Origin: Paenibacillus chibensis
Lineage (GTDB): Bacteria > Bacillota > Bacilli > Paenibacillales > Paenibacillaceae
Direction of reading: 5' to 3'
Assembly: GCF_004001045.1 (NCBI RefSeq)
Contig: NZ_BIMK01000024.1
Span: forward strand, 1-64,000
Length of the DNA: 64,000 bases
Positions 1 through 8,351 of the stretch are shown here, one piece after another; within the stretch, counting starts at the first letter, position 1, and every line of letters begins with the position of its first letter. The position numbers were made by a program, and so were the translations under genes. The notes under the pieces are model-generated. The model saw only the letters and a program-made list of their open reading frames with translations, had not been told where the DNA came from and did not search any database.

Positions 1-960
1 GTTATCTTCTTTCGTCACTTCATATTCGAAGCTCGCTTGATCCGGCGTATAGCCGTCGATTGTCTCGGCCGTCAGCGTGAGCTTATCGCCCGGTTTGCCT
101 TCAGCCTTTGAAGCCGGTTTAAGAGCTGTTCCGTCTTCATCGACGAAATTCACCTGCACCTCAAACGTCTTCAGCGTGTAAGTAAACACATACTCCTGAT
201 TTGCTGCCTTGATGACCGTGTATTGATGCGTTGCATTTTCCGGCGTATAGCCTTTCACCTCAGCTGCTTTCAACTCAAGCGTCTGACCCTCGGTGCCTTC
301 CAGCTCCAACGGAGCAGCCAGTTGCGCACCATGCTTATCCTGGTATTTCACCGTTACCGGGTAGGTCGTCAGCGTATAGGTAAAGACATACGTTTGGTTC
401 GAATTCTTGTTTACGGTGTATACATCCTTGACTTTGTTCGGCGTGTAGCCGTCCACGTTCGCTGCCGTCACGTCAAGCTTATCGCCCGCCTTGCCTTTCT
501 TCTCTAAGGAAGGGGCAATATCTTTACCGGATTCGTCCTGGTATTTGATCTTCACCGTATAATCGTTCGCAGTGTAGTAGAACGTATAAATTTGACCGGA
601 TTCGGCGGTGAAGATGTACTTCGCTACGGTACTCTCCGGTGTATACCCCTTGACGCTAGCCGCTTCCAGGCTCACTTCCTTGCCTGTAGCTCCTTTGACG
701 ATCGCTTCTGGGGATACCGGTTTATTTGATCCTTTTTCCAGATACTTCACCGTTACTGTCTGTGCATTAGCCGTATAGTAAAATGTGTACGTCTGGTTTT
801 TATCGGCCGTAAACGTGTATTTGTCGCTTGCCTTTTCAGCCGTATAACCTGGACTTGTTTTCGCCGTAAGCTGGACTTGTTTTCCTTTCAAGCCCTTTTC
901 CGTCGTAGGGGCTAACAGCTCTTTGTTCGTTTCTTTTTCCAGATACTTCACGCTGACTTG
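1..960 (-). repeat. Tandem MucBP-like coding repeats, ~198-bp period
   Basis: At least five consecutive modules of about 66 codons lie inside the adhesin gene, each starting with a VKYLEK/VKYQDK/VNFVDED-like strand and ending YTFYYT or YVFTYT. They are diverged in DNA, so this is an old protein-repeat expansion rather than a recent DNA duplication. The array runs off the window edge. Confidence 0.8.
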
Positions 961-2481
961 CTGTTCGACAGCCTGCACGTAGCCAAACCAAACCGTTGGC
1001 GTCGGATTACCGATCGTCAGTGACACTTTCGACGGATCCGTTCCGACTTTAAGCTCGTAGCCATCGACGCTCGGTGCAGACACGTCGTAGGATTTATTGA
1101 TGTCCAAAGCTTCGTTGTTCGACTTATCTTTGAAGTAGTACCCTTTCACGAGTTCCTGCGCTTGCTCCGGCTTATCGACAACCACGCCGTCTTCATTGAT
1201 CGGCTGGCCGTCATTGTTGACGCGGTAGCCTTTCACCAGAATGGAGCCTTTGCCGAAGCTTACTTTAGGAACCTCAAAGTACTTCGTGGTTTTTTTTCCG
1301 TTGATATCGTCATACCTGAGAATTGTGTCACCATTTGTAGGATACGCAGTGTTGGAATCAATGGTTTGCTTGGGATCCAGCTCCACGATGTACGTCAGCG
1401 TTGCCGGCGAACCCTCCATCACGTTTCCGACTTTCCAGGTAAAGGTCTCCTTCGTGCTGTTCCATTCGATGGTCCCCTGAGAAATCGTCGGTTCGCCGAC
1501 CTTGTTGAACATGGCGCCCATCGGGTCGGTTACCTCGGCGTTTTGCGCCGCATAAGAGATTTGTCCGGACAGTTCGTTGAATACTTTGCTGAGATCTCCG
1601 CTGGTTGAAGAGTAGTATCCTTTGTTCTGGACATTGTTCAGCACATAATTTGCGTCAGGGTCGCCTCCGACTTCAAGACCAATGGAATAAATTCCGATGC
1701 CGTTATTTTTTATTTGGGATGCTTCTGACAAGGTACCAAGCCCATTATCCCCAACAGTATAAGTAGTTTTGCCAATCTTTACGTTATAGCTGGGTTTAAG
1801 GTAAAACGAACTGCCAGAACCGATAGTATTGGTGTAGTCAAAATTACTTAGTAAAATACTGTACTTATTGTTAGGCCAAGTTTGGAGTGCAGCAGCAGAT
1901 GCCTTGTAGCTATATGTCGGAGCCCCGTCGCTAAGCAGAACGATGACCTTATTTTGCGCCGTGCTCTTATCAAGCATCGTACGCGCTTTATTGAGCCCTG
2001 CTTGAATATTCGTTCCTTCACTGCTGACCGTGATATTTTTAATCACTTTGGTCAAATCAGCCTTTTTGTCGACTCCCAAAAGTTCGGATTTGATATCAGC
2101 CGTTTTATCGAAGGTCACCACTCCGATTTTCGTTGCCGAATCTTTCAGCAGCAGATTATCCACGAACTTCTGCGCAGCGGTTCTGGCATTGTCCATTCGG
2201 CTGGAATCTTTCATGCTCCCCGAACGGTCGATCACCAGCACCACATCGGAAGCCGTTTTGATGTTCTTGCCTTCCACGGTGAGCGTGATTTTCCACTGAC
2301 CCTGCTTGCCCGCCACGGGCTCGGCAATCTTCTTCAGATTGGTCGCGCCGGGATTGGGCCATACGATTTCGCCCGAAGCTGCTGCGGATGCCGAATTGAC
2401 CAGCAAGCCGCCTGGGATCAGGCCCGTAAATACCGCCACGATGCACAGCCACGATACGATTAATTTTAAACCTCGCTTCAT
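1..2481 (-). CDS. Secreted vWA-domain adhesin with MucBP-type repeats (3' end outside window)
   Basis: A surface or secreted adhesin, cut by the window edge so that its C-terminus and any anchor are missing. It starts at ATG 2479-2481 behind a GAGGAGG-like site. Residues 1-35 are a signal peptide (basic MKRGLK, hydrophobic stretch, AxA-type end). A von Willebrand A domain follows, with the MIDAS signature DRSGS at about residues 85-89 and a later LLSDG motif. After an SdrD/isopeptide-like region come at least five tandem modules of about 66 residues (period near 198 bp, from about 960 to 1). Each begins V-K-Y-like and contains GYTPE/YTFYYT motifs, as in MucBP and similar cell-wall repeats. 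vWA domains bind ligands through metal, and MucBP repeats usually act as stalk or binding modules. Expression is probably set by the c-di-GMP riboswitch in its leader. The exact ligand is unknown. Confidence 0.85.
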   Translation of the reverse strand, partial: MKRGLKLIVSWLCIVAVFTGLIPGGLLVNSASAAASGEIVWPNPGATNLKKIAEPVAGKQGQWKITLTVEGKNIKTASDVVLVIDRSGSMKDSSRMDNARTAAQKFVDNLLLKDSATKIGVVTFDKTADIKSELLGVDKKADLTKVIKNITVSSEGTNIQAGLNKARTMLDKSTAQNKVIVLLSDGAPTYSYKASAAALQTWPNNKYSILLSNFDYTNTIGSGSSFYLKPSYNVKIGKTTYTVGDNGLGTLSEASQIKNNGIGIYSIGLEVGGDPDANYVLNNVQNKGYYSSTSGDLSKVFNELSGQISYAAQNAEVTDPMGAMFNKVGEPTISQGTIEWNSTKETFTWKVGNVMEGSPATLTYIVELDPKQTIDSNTAYPTNGDTILRYDDINGKKTTKYFEVPKVSFGKGSILVKGYRVNNDGQPINEDGVVVDKPEQAQELVKGYYFKDKSNNEALDINKSYDVSAPSVDGYELKVGTDPSKVSLTIGNPTPTVWFGYVQAVEQQVSVKYLEKETNKELLAPTTEKGLKGKQVQLTAKTSPGYTAEKASDKYTFTADKNQTYTFYYTANAQTVTVKYLEKGSNKPVSPEAIVKGATGKEVSLEAASVKGYTPESTVAKYIFTAESGQIYTFYYTANDYTVKIKYQDESGKDIAPSLEKKGKAGDKLDVTAANVDGYTPNKVKDVYTVNKNSNQTYVFTYTLTTYPVTVKYQDKHGAQLAAPLELEGTEGQTLELKAAEVKGYTPENATHQYTVIKAANQEYVFTYTLKTFEVQVNFVDEDGTALKPASKAEGKPGDKLTLTAETIDGYTPDQASFEYEVTKEDN

Positions 2482-2518
2482 CTTGTCCTCCTCAATTTTA
2501 AATTTGGTCCCTGGAACG

Positions 2519-2563
2519 CAAAAATCGCCCGACTGCATTAACAATGTTAAGTGCAGCCGGACG
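2519..2563 (-). terminator. Intrinsic terminator in the adhesin leader (riboswitch expression platform)
   Basis: Arms 2526-2542 and 2546-2563 form a long GC-rich stem with a tiny loop, followed on the minus strand by ATTTTTG. It lies only about 40 nt before the adhesin start codon, inside its leader, so it works as an attenuator. Its first transcribed arm (2563-2546) overlaps the 3' part of the aptamer, so aptamer folding and terminator folding should exclude each other. Confidence 0.75.
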
Positions 2564-2632
2564 ATCATAAGTCGTTAGACTCTTAGACTCCTAGGCTTTG
2601 CGAGCTAATCTTTCGATTAGTGTGCCAAAATA
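2551..2632 (-). ncRNA. Cyclic di-GMP-I (GEMM) riboswitch aptamer
   Basis: Read on the minus strand, this contains the hallmarks of the GEMM-I aptamer in order: GGCACAC (consensus GGCAAAC), a helix closed by a GAAA tetraloop (CTAATC/GATTAG at 2605-2620), CGCAAAGCC at 2593-2602, then TAGGAGTCTAAG and a second helix ending in CCGGCTGC. This matches the layout of the characterised Vibrio Vc2 aptamer. It sits between a sigma-A promoter and an attenuator, directly ahead of a surface adhesin, a typical target of c-di-GMP control. Because the aptamer 3' strand overlaps the first arm of the terminator, ligand binding probably turns expression on; this polarity is inferred. Confidence 0.85.
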
Positions 2633-2717
2633 TAAAATTGTTGGTTAATGCAGGTGCACAAGTATCATCCGTCAAGCGCATTTCGTCCGTATAGTATATA
2701 AGTACTAGGCTTAGACC

Positions 2718-2746
2718 AATATATACCAGGCACGCCGGGCTGTCAA
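2718..2746 (-). promoter_or_regulatory. Sigma-A promoter of the adhesin leader
   Basis: TTGACA (2741-2746) and TATATT (2718-2723) are separated by exactly 17 bp. Transcription would begin near 2711, giving a leader of about 230 nt that contains the riboswitch and attenuator. The stretch 2747-2951 between this promoter and the upstream gene shows no further gene. Confidence 0.75.
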
Positions 2747-2951
2747 TTCCCTTAACAGGCAAAATTTCCAGAGACTTTAAGACTGATGTCTCCTCCTTTT
2801 GCTACCTTTTTCTTAATTTTAGTTCCCAATTCCGACATTTACATTCTAGCACGCCCTCCGAAAGAGCGAGTCTCAATCTAGTCTCATTCTTGACTGATAC
2901 ATGTTTATGTAAAATGGTATGAATTCGCCTTGCCGCGCCCTCCTCGGCTTA

Positions 2952-5039
2952 TCACCCCTGCATCTGGTTGTCGGAATGTTCGTCCGCCAATACCCGCGCA
3001 AAATTCGCAACTGCTTTCTTCAAATGCCGGTAAAAGGTAGCCCGGCTCATGCTGCATTCCATCGCGGCAGCATCGGAATTCCCCGCATGCAGCCAATAGG
3101 CGGCATAGAGTATCGCCCGATTCTCCTCTGAAAGACCCTGCACCTCTGCGGAGCGCAGCTGATGCAGCAGGAATCGCTGCAGCTCCAGGCCGCTGCCGAT
3201 TCCCGCAAACTGGTCGGCGTATTCTTCCAGCTCAACCGGCTGCTGCAGCGATTGCAGCATTTTTCTCAGGCTTTGCTCCTGATCTTCCAAGGGAAGCTGT
3301 TGGAACGTTATCTTCTGCTCCTCCGGCTGCCGCTGCTCGCCCTCAAAAAACGAAAGCACCCACTCCCCGAAGTTGCCTGACCGAAAATCCAGCTCTAATA
3401 CATCCGCTTTGGCCCAGGAAACATCGCTGGCCCGGGTTGCTGTCGGACGCATCCGAAAGCCCATGCGCAGCAGCTGCTGCTTAAGCTCCCCGTTGGTGGC
3501 CACCAGGACGGCGCGGTTCCCATCACCAAGCAGCGACAGGCGATCGAGCGTCAGAAGGCCGACGATTTCCTCCCGCGTAAATCCCGGCATGCGGCTCGAT
3601 CCCGCCCCGAGCACGGGATAATAGGTATCCGCTTGATCCTGCTCGCACTTCCACTCCTCCGGCCGAAAGCATTCCGACATTTCATGCGGAAAATAATGCT
3701 GAAGAAACGCACCCGTTTCGCGGTACACCAGCACAATGATAAACATCCCGACGGGCCGCCCCGCCCCATCCCGAACGACTCCGATGCTTTCTGGAAAACG
3801 CTCAAAGAGCGCATCCAAAAACGCATGATAAATGCTGTTCATGGGCGGGTCCACACTATAGCTGCACCATTCGGCCAGCATATCGTGCAGCTGCGGCAAA
3901 TCCGTCGCTATCGCTTGCTCCAGCGGAGGAAGCCCATCGCCCGAAAAGTCGAAATAGCTCCGATGAGGCGTGAGCAGGTCTTTGCTGAGCATCAGCAGCT
4001 GGGAAGCGATTTGTCTTTGCTCCAAGCGGCCTGCCTGCCCCAGTTTGTTATACAAAAGCTGCGCGGCCGCAGACTGCAGACGCAGCATGCGGTCCGGTTC
4101 CCGCTGACGGAAATCCCTGAGCAGATGCATCCTTGCCACGTCATGCAGCGCGAGCCCGTCGTCCAGCGAACGAACGAAGGACAATTCGGCGAGAGACCGG
4201 TACTCCTGCAGAGATACCTGCGTACCCAACATACCGGAGATCATTTCCTGATTGGCCCGGGGAAGAACGGTCAGGACATCAACCAAGGGCTGAAGCTGGG
4301 GTGAAGCCACCTCATGCAGCACGCGCGCGCTGATCGATTGCGAAATGGCCTGCTTATGCGGCTCCTCGCCCCCTTCCCTCATCGCCGCGTCTACCGACAA
4401 GGCAAGCGCCAGCGGATGTCCGTCGCTCATACGGACCAGTCTGCCGGCCGTCTCCGTCGTGAAGCTGCCAAAGGATACAATGTAATCATGCATTTCTTCG
4501 TTTGAAAATTTGGCCAGCGTGAATTCCGTGATTCGCGTTCCCCAAAACGGATGGGCGATCCACGTCAGCGGCAGGCGTGGACGGGATGCAAGCAGCACGG
4601 CTGCACCCGCAGCCGGCAGCTTCGGCAAGAACGCGTGGAGCAGCCATCCTTCCAATAACGAAATCTCTTCGAAATTATCGATAAAAAGCATCACTCGCCG
4701 CTGCGGACCAGCTTCCGTGAGCATCTGCAAAGGATGTCCGTAAGGCTGGCCAAGCTGTTCCAAAGCCGCCGCGGCCGCCAAATTTTCTAAAAAGGCAGCC
4801 GGCGTGGGAGGAAACGTCCGTCCATCCAGCCAGATGCAAAGGCAGCCCTCGCACTTGCCAAGCCGGGAAATTTCGGTCATAAACGTCGACTTGCCGATCC
4901 CGCCAATTCCCGTAACGGCAAAGAGCCTCGTCTCCGCCTCTTCGCCCTCCAGCCAGCTTGTAACCTCAGCCAGCTCTTCCTTCCTCCCGATAAAACAAAC
5001 GCCTTCCTTCAACATATATCGACCCGTTCTGCTGTTCAT
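2952..5039 (-). CDS. STAND-type ATPase transcriptional regulator with C-terminal HTH
   Basis: A 695-aa cytoplasmic signal-transducing NTPase. Near the N-terminus are a P-loop (GIGGIGKST, about residues 44-52), a Walker B-like strand ending LFIDNFEE and a VLLASRP sensor strand, the AAA/NB-ARC-like ATPase pattern. The middle is helical. Around residues 425-560 is an acetyltransferase-like (GNAT-resembling) region with the motif LLRMGFRMRP. The C-terminus has a helix-turn-helix (AAAMECSMSRATFYRHLKKA). STAND proteins switch by nucleotide-driven oligomerisation after sensing a ligand. The ligand and targets here are unknown. It is monocistronic, with its own promoter and three 12-bp direct repeats upstream that may be its binding sites. 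Start chosen at ATG 5039 behind GGGAG; M9 is an alternative. Confidence 0.75.
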   Translation of the reverse strand: MNSRTGRYMLKEGVCFIGRKEELAEVTSWLEGEEAETRLFAVTGIGGIGKSTFMTEISRLGKCEGCLCIWLDGRTFPPTPAAFLENLAAAAALEQLGQPYGHPLQMLTEAGPQRRVMLFIDNFEEISLLEGWLLHAFLPKLPAAGAAVLLASRPRLPLTWIAHPFWGTRITEFTLAKFSNEEMHDYIVSFGSFTTETAGRLVRMSDGHPLALALSVDAAMREGGEEPHKQAISQSISARVLHEVASPQLQPLVDVLTVLPRANQEMISGMLGTQVSLQEYRSLAELSFVRSLDDGLALHDVARMHLLRDFRQREPDRMLRLQSAAAQLLYNKLGQAGRLEQRQIASQLLMLSKDLLTPHRSYFDFSGDGLPPLEQAIATDLPQLHDMLAEWCSYSVDPPMNSIYHAFLDALFERFPESIGVVRDGAGRPVGMFIIVLVYRETGAFLQHYFPHEMSECFRPEEWKCEQDQADTYYPVLGAGSSRMPGFTREEIVGLLTLDRLSLLGDGNRAVLVATNGELKQQLLRMGFRMRPTATRASDVSWAKADVLELDFRSGNFGEWVLSFFEGEQRQPEEQKITFQQLPLEDQEQSLRKMLQSLQQPVELEEYADQFAGIGSGLELQRFLLHQLRSAEVQGLSEENRAILYAAYWLHAGNSDAAAMECSMSRATFYRHLKKAVANFARVLADEHSDNQMQG

Positions 5040-5077
5040 AACTACTCCCGTCGCTTCCGAACTCGAATTTTGTCCCC

Positions 5078-5107
5078 ATTATAACGTTGTGCGAAAACGG
5101 AGTACAA
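5078..5107 (-). promoter_or_regulatory. Promoter of the STAND regulator
   Basis: TTGTAC (5102-5107) and a perfect TATAAT (5078-5083) with an 18-bp spacer, 39 bp before the start codon. The weak -35 fits an activated promoter. Confidence 0.6.
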
Positions 5108-5125
5108 GTCCCTTTCTGCAAAGTC

Positions 5126-5158
5126 TTGTCATGAATTTTGTCATGATTCTTGTCATGA
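5126..5158 (-). repeat. Three 12-bp-spaced direct repeats (candidate operator)
   Basis: TTGTCATGA on the plus strand (TCATGACAA on the minus) occurs three times, starting at 5126, 5138 and 5150, an exact 12-bp period. The array starts 19 bp upstream of the -35 of the STAND regulator gene, where an activator would bind. Confidence 0.6.
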
Positions 5159-5200
5159 TGACCGCGTGATTCCCCTGTCTTTTGCATGCTTTCCCCTCCA

Positions 5201-5233
5201 AAAAAAGACATCTGGCCCCCAGATGTCTTTTTC
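5201..5233. terminator. Bidirectional terminator
   Basis: A perfect 14-bp stem (AAAAAGACATCTGG with its complement, 3-nt loop) has A and T runs on both sides. It lies just after the stop of the DUF5808 gene and serves the minus-strand GntR-DUF5808 operon. Confidence 0.85.
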
Positions 5234-5266
5234 TCCATATGAATGCTTTTCCAATACCGTTTCCGA

Positions 5267-6667
5267 TCAATCAAGCCCCGCCTGCTTTCTCAGCTGCTCA
5301 AACAACTCCCTTGTCCGCCCGGGCTCTTTTTCGTTATAAAAAATGTACCCGCTATCCAGCTTGATGCGGATATATGGAGGTTTATCTTTAAAAATATATA
5401 ATCTCGATTTCCCGAGCTCCTTCAGCCGGAAATATCCCCGCGCATACTTGCCCGTAGCCTCCCCGTTCGTCTTGGCGCCGGATGGGATGCTGTCGACCAG
5501 CGTCAGCTCCTGAATGTCGTCTATGCTGAAGTCATAGGAATACATCGGGTACTTAATCTCCACGCTGTGCTCGCTCGTAATGGCAAGCGCAGGCGAAGTC
5601 AGCTCCGACCGGATCATCATAAACGTTACCCCGAGAATCAAAACGGCTGTCATTCCCACGGCCCCCCACACGATAAGTTTCCCGACCGGGGTCGCGGTAT
5701 TGACCGTTTCTCCGATGCCCACCCTTTTGGGCATAAAAATGCTTTTGTCATACGGATTATGGTAGGTGAAGCCGTTTGACCAATATTCGTCTTCATCCGT
5801 GTACACGATTTTTCCGTCCCGGGATAGAATTTCCTGCTCTAGCGTATTGATTTTGCGGTATACATACAGCAAGCTTCCAACCGGAATGGCAGTGAAGAGC
5901 AGGATCACCGCCAACCAGACGCCGTCCATAGCCGGATTTTCGTTCAATAGAAGCAGGCATAGAAGTCCCAGGTGAATATTTTCGGCGATTGCCATCCACA
6001 GCCACAAATAGGAAAGCGATCTTCGCCTCGCTTGATTCAATACCAGATTAACCTCCGTGTTCATGCTGTATACTTTCGTCCTCATCCGGCGTATGTACAG
6101 CGAGAAGCCGAAAAAAAGGGCCGTCAGGAGGAACCCGCATGCCGCAATCGCATACAGCTCTGCATCCCCACGGATCGCCCACAACAGCAAGCCCGCCACC
6201 ATCAGAAACGGAATCACATAAAGCCACAAGGAGGCAGAACGCTGATTCTTGAGCTGGGATACCCGCAGATCGGTCAAGATAACCCGCTTATGGCCGACAA
6301 ACCATTCATGCTCTCGCTTTAATGCCAGTGTCTCCCAGAACGCCCGCCGAAAGGGAAGCACCATGACGATCACAGAGCCAACAAGCCATACGAAAAAATA
6401 AAGGACTTGAACGGACATAAACTGGTAAAGGATCAAGAAAGGAATCAGCCCGAGGCCCATACCGATGCTCGCTTTGTTGAATGAGGCTTGAAACCGGGCT
6501 TGAATGCCGCGGATCCCCTCATGCTCCAGAGCTTCCTCCGGCAGGGTCACGGCAAACAGCATGCCGCTTCGGTATTTCGCCTGCGGTTTATAGGTGGCCA
6601 GGAGGACGATGTAACAGATGATAGCTGAAAATAACAAAGTCAATGTAAGCATGAACAATCCAAACAC
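5267..6667 (-). CDS. DUF1648/DUF5808-type membrane protein
   Basis: A 466-aa polytopic membrane protein with about eight hydrophobic segments, the first at residues 2-25. Around residue 310 is the motif NPYDKSIFMPKRVGIG, which matches the DUF5808 signature (NP-D-IFVPKR-G-G). The C-terminal 90 residues are soluble and PH-like (ending LFEQLRKQAGLD). The biochemical role is unknown. It follows the GntR regulator gene by 17 bp, as in other YtrA-type regulator/membrane-protein operons, so it is probably controlled by that regulator and made under envelope-related conditions. Confidence 0.75.
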   Translation of the reverse strand: MFGLFMLTLTLLFSAIICYIVLLATYKPQAKYRSGMLFAVTLPEEALEHEGIRGIQARFQASFNKASIGMGLGLIPFLILYQFMSVQVLYFFVWLVGSVIVMVLPFRRAFWETLALKREHEWFVGHKRVILTDLRVSQLKNQRSASLWLYVIPFLMVAGLLLWAIRGDAELYAIAACGFLLTALFFGFSLYIRRMRTKVYSMNTEVNLVLNQARRRSLSYLWLWMAIAENIHLGLLCLLLLNENPAMDGVWLAVILLFTAIPVGSLLYVYRKINTLEQEILSRDGKIVYTDEDEYWSNGFTYHNPYDKSIFMPKRVGIGETVNTATPVGKLIVWGAVGMTAVLILGVTFMMIRSELTSPALAITSEHSVEIKYPMYSYDFSIDDIQELTLVDSIPSGAKTNGEATGKYARGYFRLKELGKSRLYIFKDKPPYIRIKLDSGYIFYNEKEPGRTRELFEQLRKQAGLD

Positions 6668-6684
6668 CTCATTTCCGTCGTCGT

Positions 6685-7068
6685 TTAGGGGTGCTGATAC
6701 GTCATTGTGGAAAAAATCCGCGCGCAGAGCTTTTGAAATTTCGACTCGTCTATACCCTGGATCGTTGCCTGCGCAATAATGAGCTGGAGTTGTCCCTCAA
6801 GCTCCGGAGCGGGCTCCGCATGGTTCTGCAGCTGCGGGCTCACCTTGGCTCCGTGCCGCCGGTCGATAACGATGTAGCCTTCCTGCTTCAGCAGCGAGTA
6901 GGTTTTGTTGACCGTCATCGTATTGATTCCGAGCTCTTCCGCCAATTGGCGTACGGTGGGCAGCTTCTCCTCCGGGGCCAGCTGGCCTGTGGCGATGCCG
7001 ATCACGATCTGATTGCGCAGCTGCTCATACAAGGGCGTATCGCTGTCCAGTTCTAATGAAATCACCAT
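6685..7068 (-). CDS. GntR-family (YtrA subfamily) transcriptional regulator
   Basis: A 127-aa regulator with an N-terminal winged helix (PLYEQLRNQIVIGIATGQL, then LPTVRQLAEELGINTMTVNKTYSLLKQEGYI) and only a short C-terminal tail of about 50 residues. That short effector part defines the YtrA subfamily, which usually represses its own operon with a membrane protein or ABC transporter. The start ATG 7068 lies 8 bp after GGAGGGTG. A 10-bp inverted repeat overlaps the promoter and is the likely autoregulatory operator. It is co-transcribed with the DUF5808 gene. Confidence 0.88.
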   Translation of the reverse strand: MVISLELDSDTPLYEQLRNQIVIGIATGQLAPEEKLPTVRQLAEELGINTMTVNKTYSLLKQEGYIVIDRRHGAKVSPQLQNHAEPAPELEGQLQLIIAQATIQGIDESKFQKLCARIFSTMTYQHP

Positions 7069-7104
7069 GTTGTGTCACCCTCCTCGCGTCATACCATCAT
7101 TCGT

Positions 7105-7140
7105 TTAAGTATTACTTATTATAATACAACTAATACTTAA
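7105..7140. promoter_or_regulatory. GntR operator overlapping a -10 box
   Basis: Perfect inverted arms TTAAGTATTA (7105-7114) and TAATACTTAA (7131-7140) flank TATAAT (minus strand, 7118-7123). A dimer bound here would cover the -10 element of the GntR-DUF5808 operon, so autorepression is expected. No strong -35 is visible. Confidence 0.7.
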
Positions 7141-7199
7141 AGTCGACGGGGTTCATTCCTTCATCCAAGAGAGCGAAAAATGCGGCTTGCACGGGCCAC

Positions 7200-7230
7200 A
7201 AAAAAAGACACCGACATTTCTGTCAGTGTC
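7200..7230 (-). terminator. Terminator of the PP2C-like gene
   Basis: A GACACTGACA/TGTCGGTGTC stem with a short loop is followed on the minus strand by seven T. It lies 32 bp after the stop codon. Confidence 0.85.
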
Positions 7231-7261
7231 CTTGCACGGCGAAGCTGTGCTCGCGATCTTT

Positions 7262-8122
7262 TCAAAATGTAATCCAAATACCGGATTTATCGTCGGACCT
7301 TTTAAAACGGGGATAGCGAATACACTCCGGGTCCTCTTGCTCCAAGGCAAGCAGCCAATGGCCGTAACCCTCCAAGCCTTCAGAAGCGACGCGCCGCACA
7401 AGCTTTTCATTCAGGCTGCCGTTGTCTTTCGATGCTGCGCAGGGCCATTCCTCCGGATAAAAGAGCCCGTCGGTCACAAGCAGCAGTCCGGCCAATTGAA
7501 TCCGGTTGATCTTGCCGCTCTCGATATAGCGATCCGCGTCCGGCAGCCCGTTCAGCACGGAGTACCCCTCATCGGTATTCATGACATCCTTGTTGCCGAC
7601 GATTTGCGGAAGAACCCGCTCCCATAAGGCTGCACGGGTCCGGATACCGGATGCGATGCCTTCCTTCCAGGTCTCCATGGATGCCTCCCCCATATGGGAC
7701 ACATGATCGCGCGTAATCGTCCGGACCTGTCCGTCCCGGTACAAAGCCATAATCATGCAGTCGCCCGCCTGCACATATTCGATATGGTGATCGGTCATGC
7801 GGATCAGCGCTGCGGCCGCGGTCCAAAGCTCGTTTTTATGGCCGGTCTTGATTCCGGCAGCCCGCATGGCCGCCCCAAGCTCAGCGTTCGCTTCAATCGT
7901 CAGCGTCTCCAGGTCACGGCGGTCTCCGTCTGAAAGCCGTTCAAAGTAACCCTTAAGCAGCTGTGAGGCCAGCCGGCCGCCCGTTTCCCCTTCAGCGCTC
8001 CGGTAAGGGACAAGCGAAGTCGCCCCATCGATAACGCCATAAAGCCGCTGTTTCTCGTTTATGACGATAGCGTCTTCGTTCCATTCCCCGGTTCCCTGAA
8101 TTGAAAAATGCTGTATTTCCAT
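7262..8122 (-). CDS. PP2C-like protein phosphatase
   Basis: A 286-aa cytoplasmic protein with a PPM/PP2C layout: NEDAIVI near the start, YGVIDGAT at about residues 29-36 (the metal-binding DG of family motif 2), the strand YVQAGDCMIMALYRDG, and LLLVTDGL (family motif DG-hhhTDGh) near residue 214. PPM phosphatases remove Ser/Thr phosphates using two metals. The N-terminal and central metal acidic residues are present, but no regulatory domain or partner kinase lies nearby, so the substrate is unknown. Monocistronic. ATG 8122 follows GGGGGAAGC. Confidence 0.72.
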   Translation of the reverse strand: MEIQHFSIQGTGEWNEDAIVINEKQRLYGVIDGATSLVPYRSAEGETGGRLASQLLKGYFERLSDGDRRDLETLTIEANAELGAAMRAAGIKTGHKNELWTAAAALIRMTDHHIEYVQAGDCMIMALYRDGQVRTITRDHVSHMGEASMETWKEGIASGIRTRAALWERVLPQIVGNKDVMNTDEGYSVLNGLPDADRYIESGKINRIQLAGLLLVTDGLFYPEEWPCAASKDNGSLNEKLVRRVASEGLEGYGHWLLALEQEDPECIRYPRFKRSDDKSGIWITF

Positions 8123-8268
8123 GATGCTTCCCCCTTTGGCTCGTCTTGTTCCCGTAATCCTAGCCGATGTGCCTTCTTAGGGTCAATGGTATCATGACGA
8201 TGCCGCGTGAGAAAAGCTCCGTGTACACTTTTAGCCTGCAACGATAACCCGAGAACTCCGGATACACA

Positions 8269-8297
8269 GAAAAACCTGGTCCTCATGCGGACCAGGC
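8269..8297 (-). terminator. Terminator of the ydjO-like gene
   Basis: A perfect CCTGGTCC/GGACCAGG stem with a 6-nt loop is followed on the minus strand by TTTTT, about 55 bp after the stop codon. Confidence 0.8.
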
Positions 8298-8351
8298 TTC
8301 CACGGTGGTGACGAATCATGCTGGCATGTCTTTCATTCGTCGCCGATTTGA

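Noticed and set aside
5079-5274. 63- and 102-codon minus-strand frames upstream of the STAND gene
   Set aside because: They cover the promoter, direct repeats and terminator; their HDKNHDK-like sequence is the translation of the DNA repeats.
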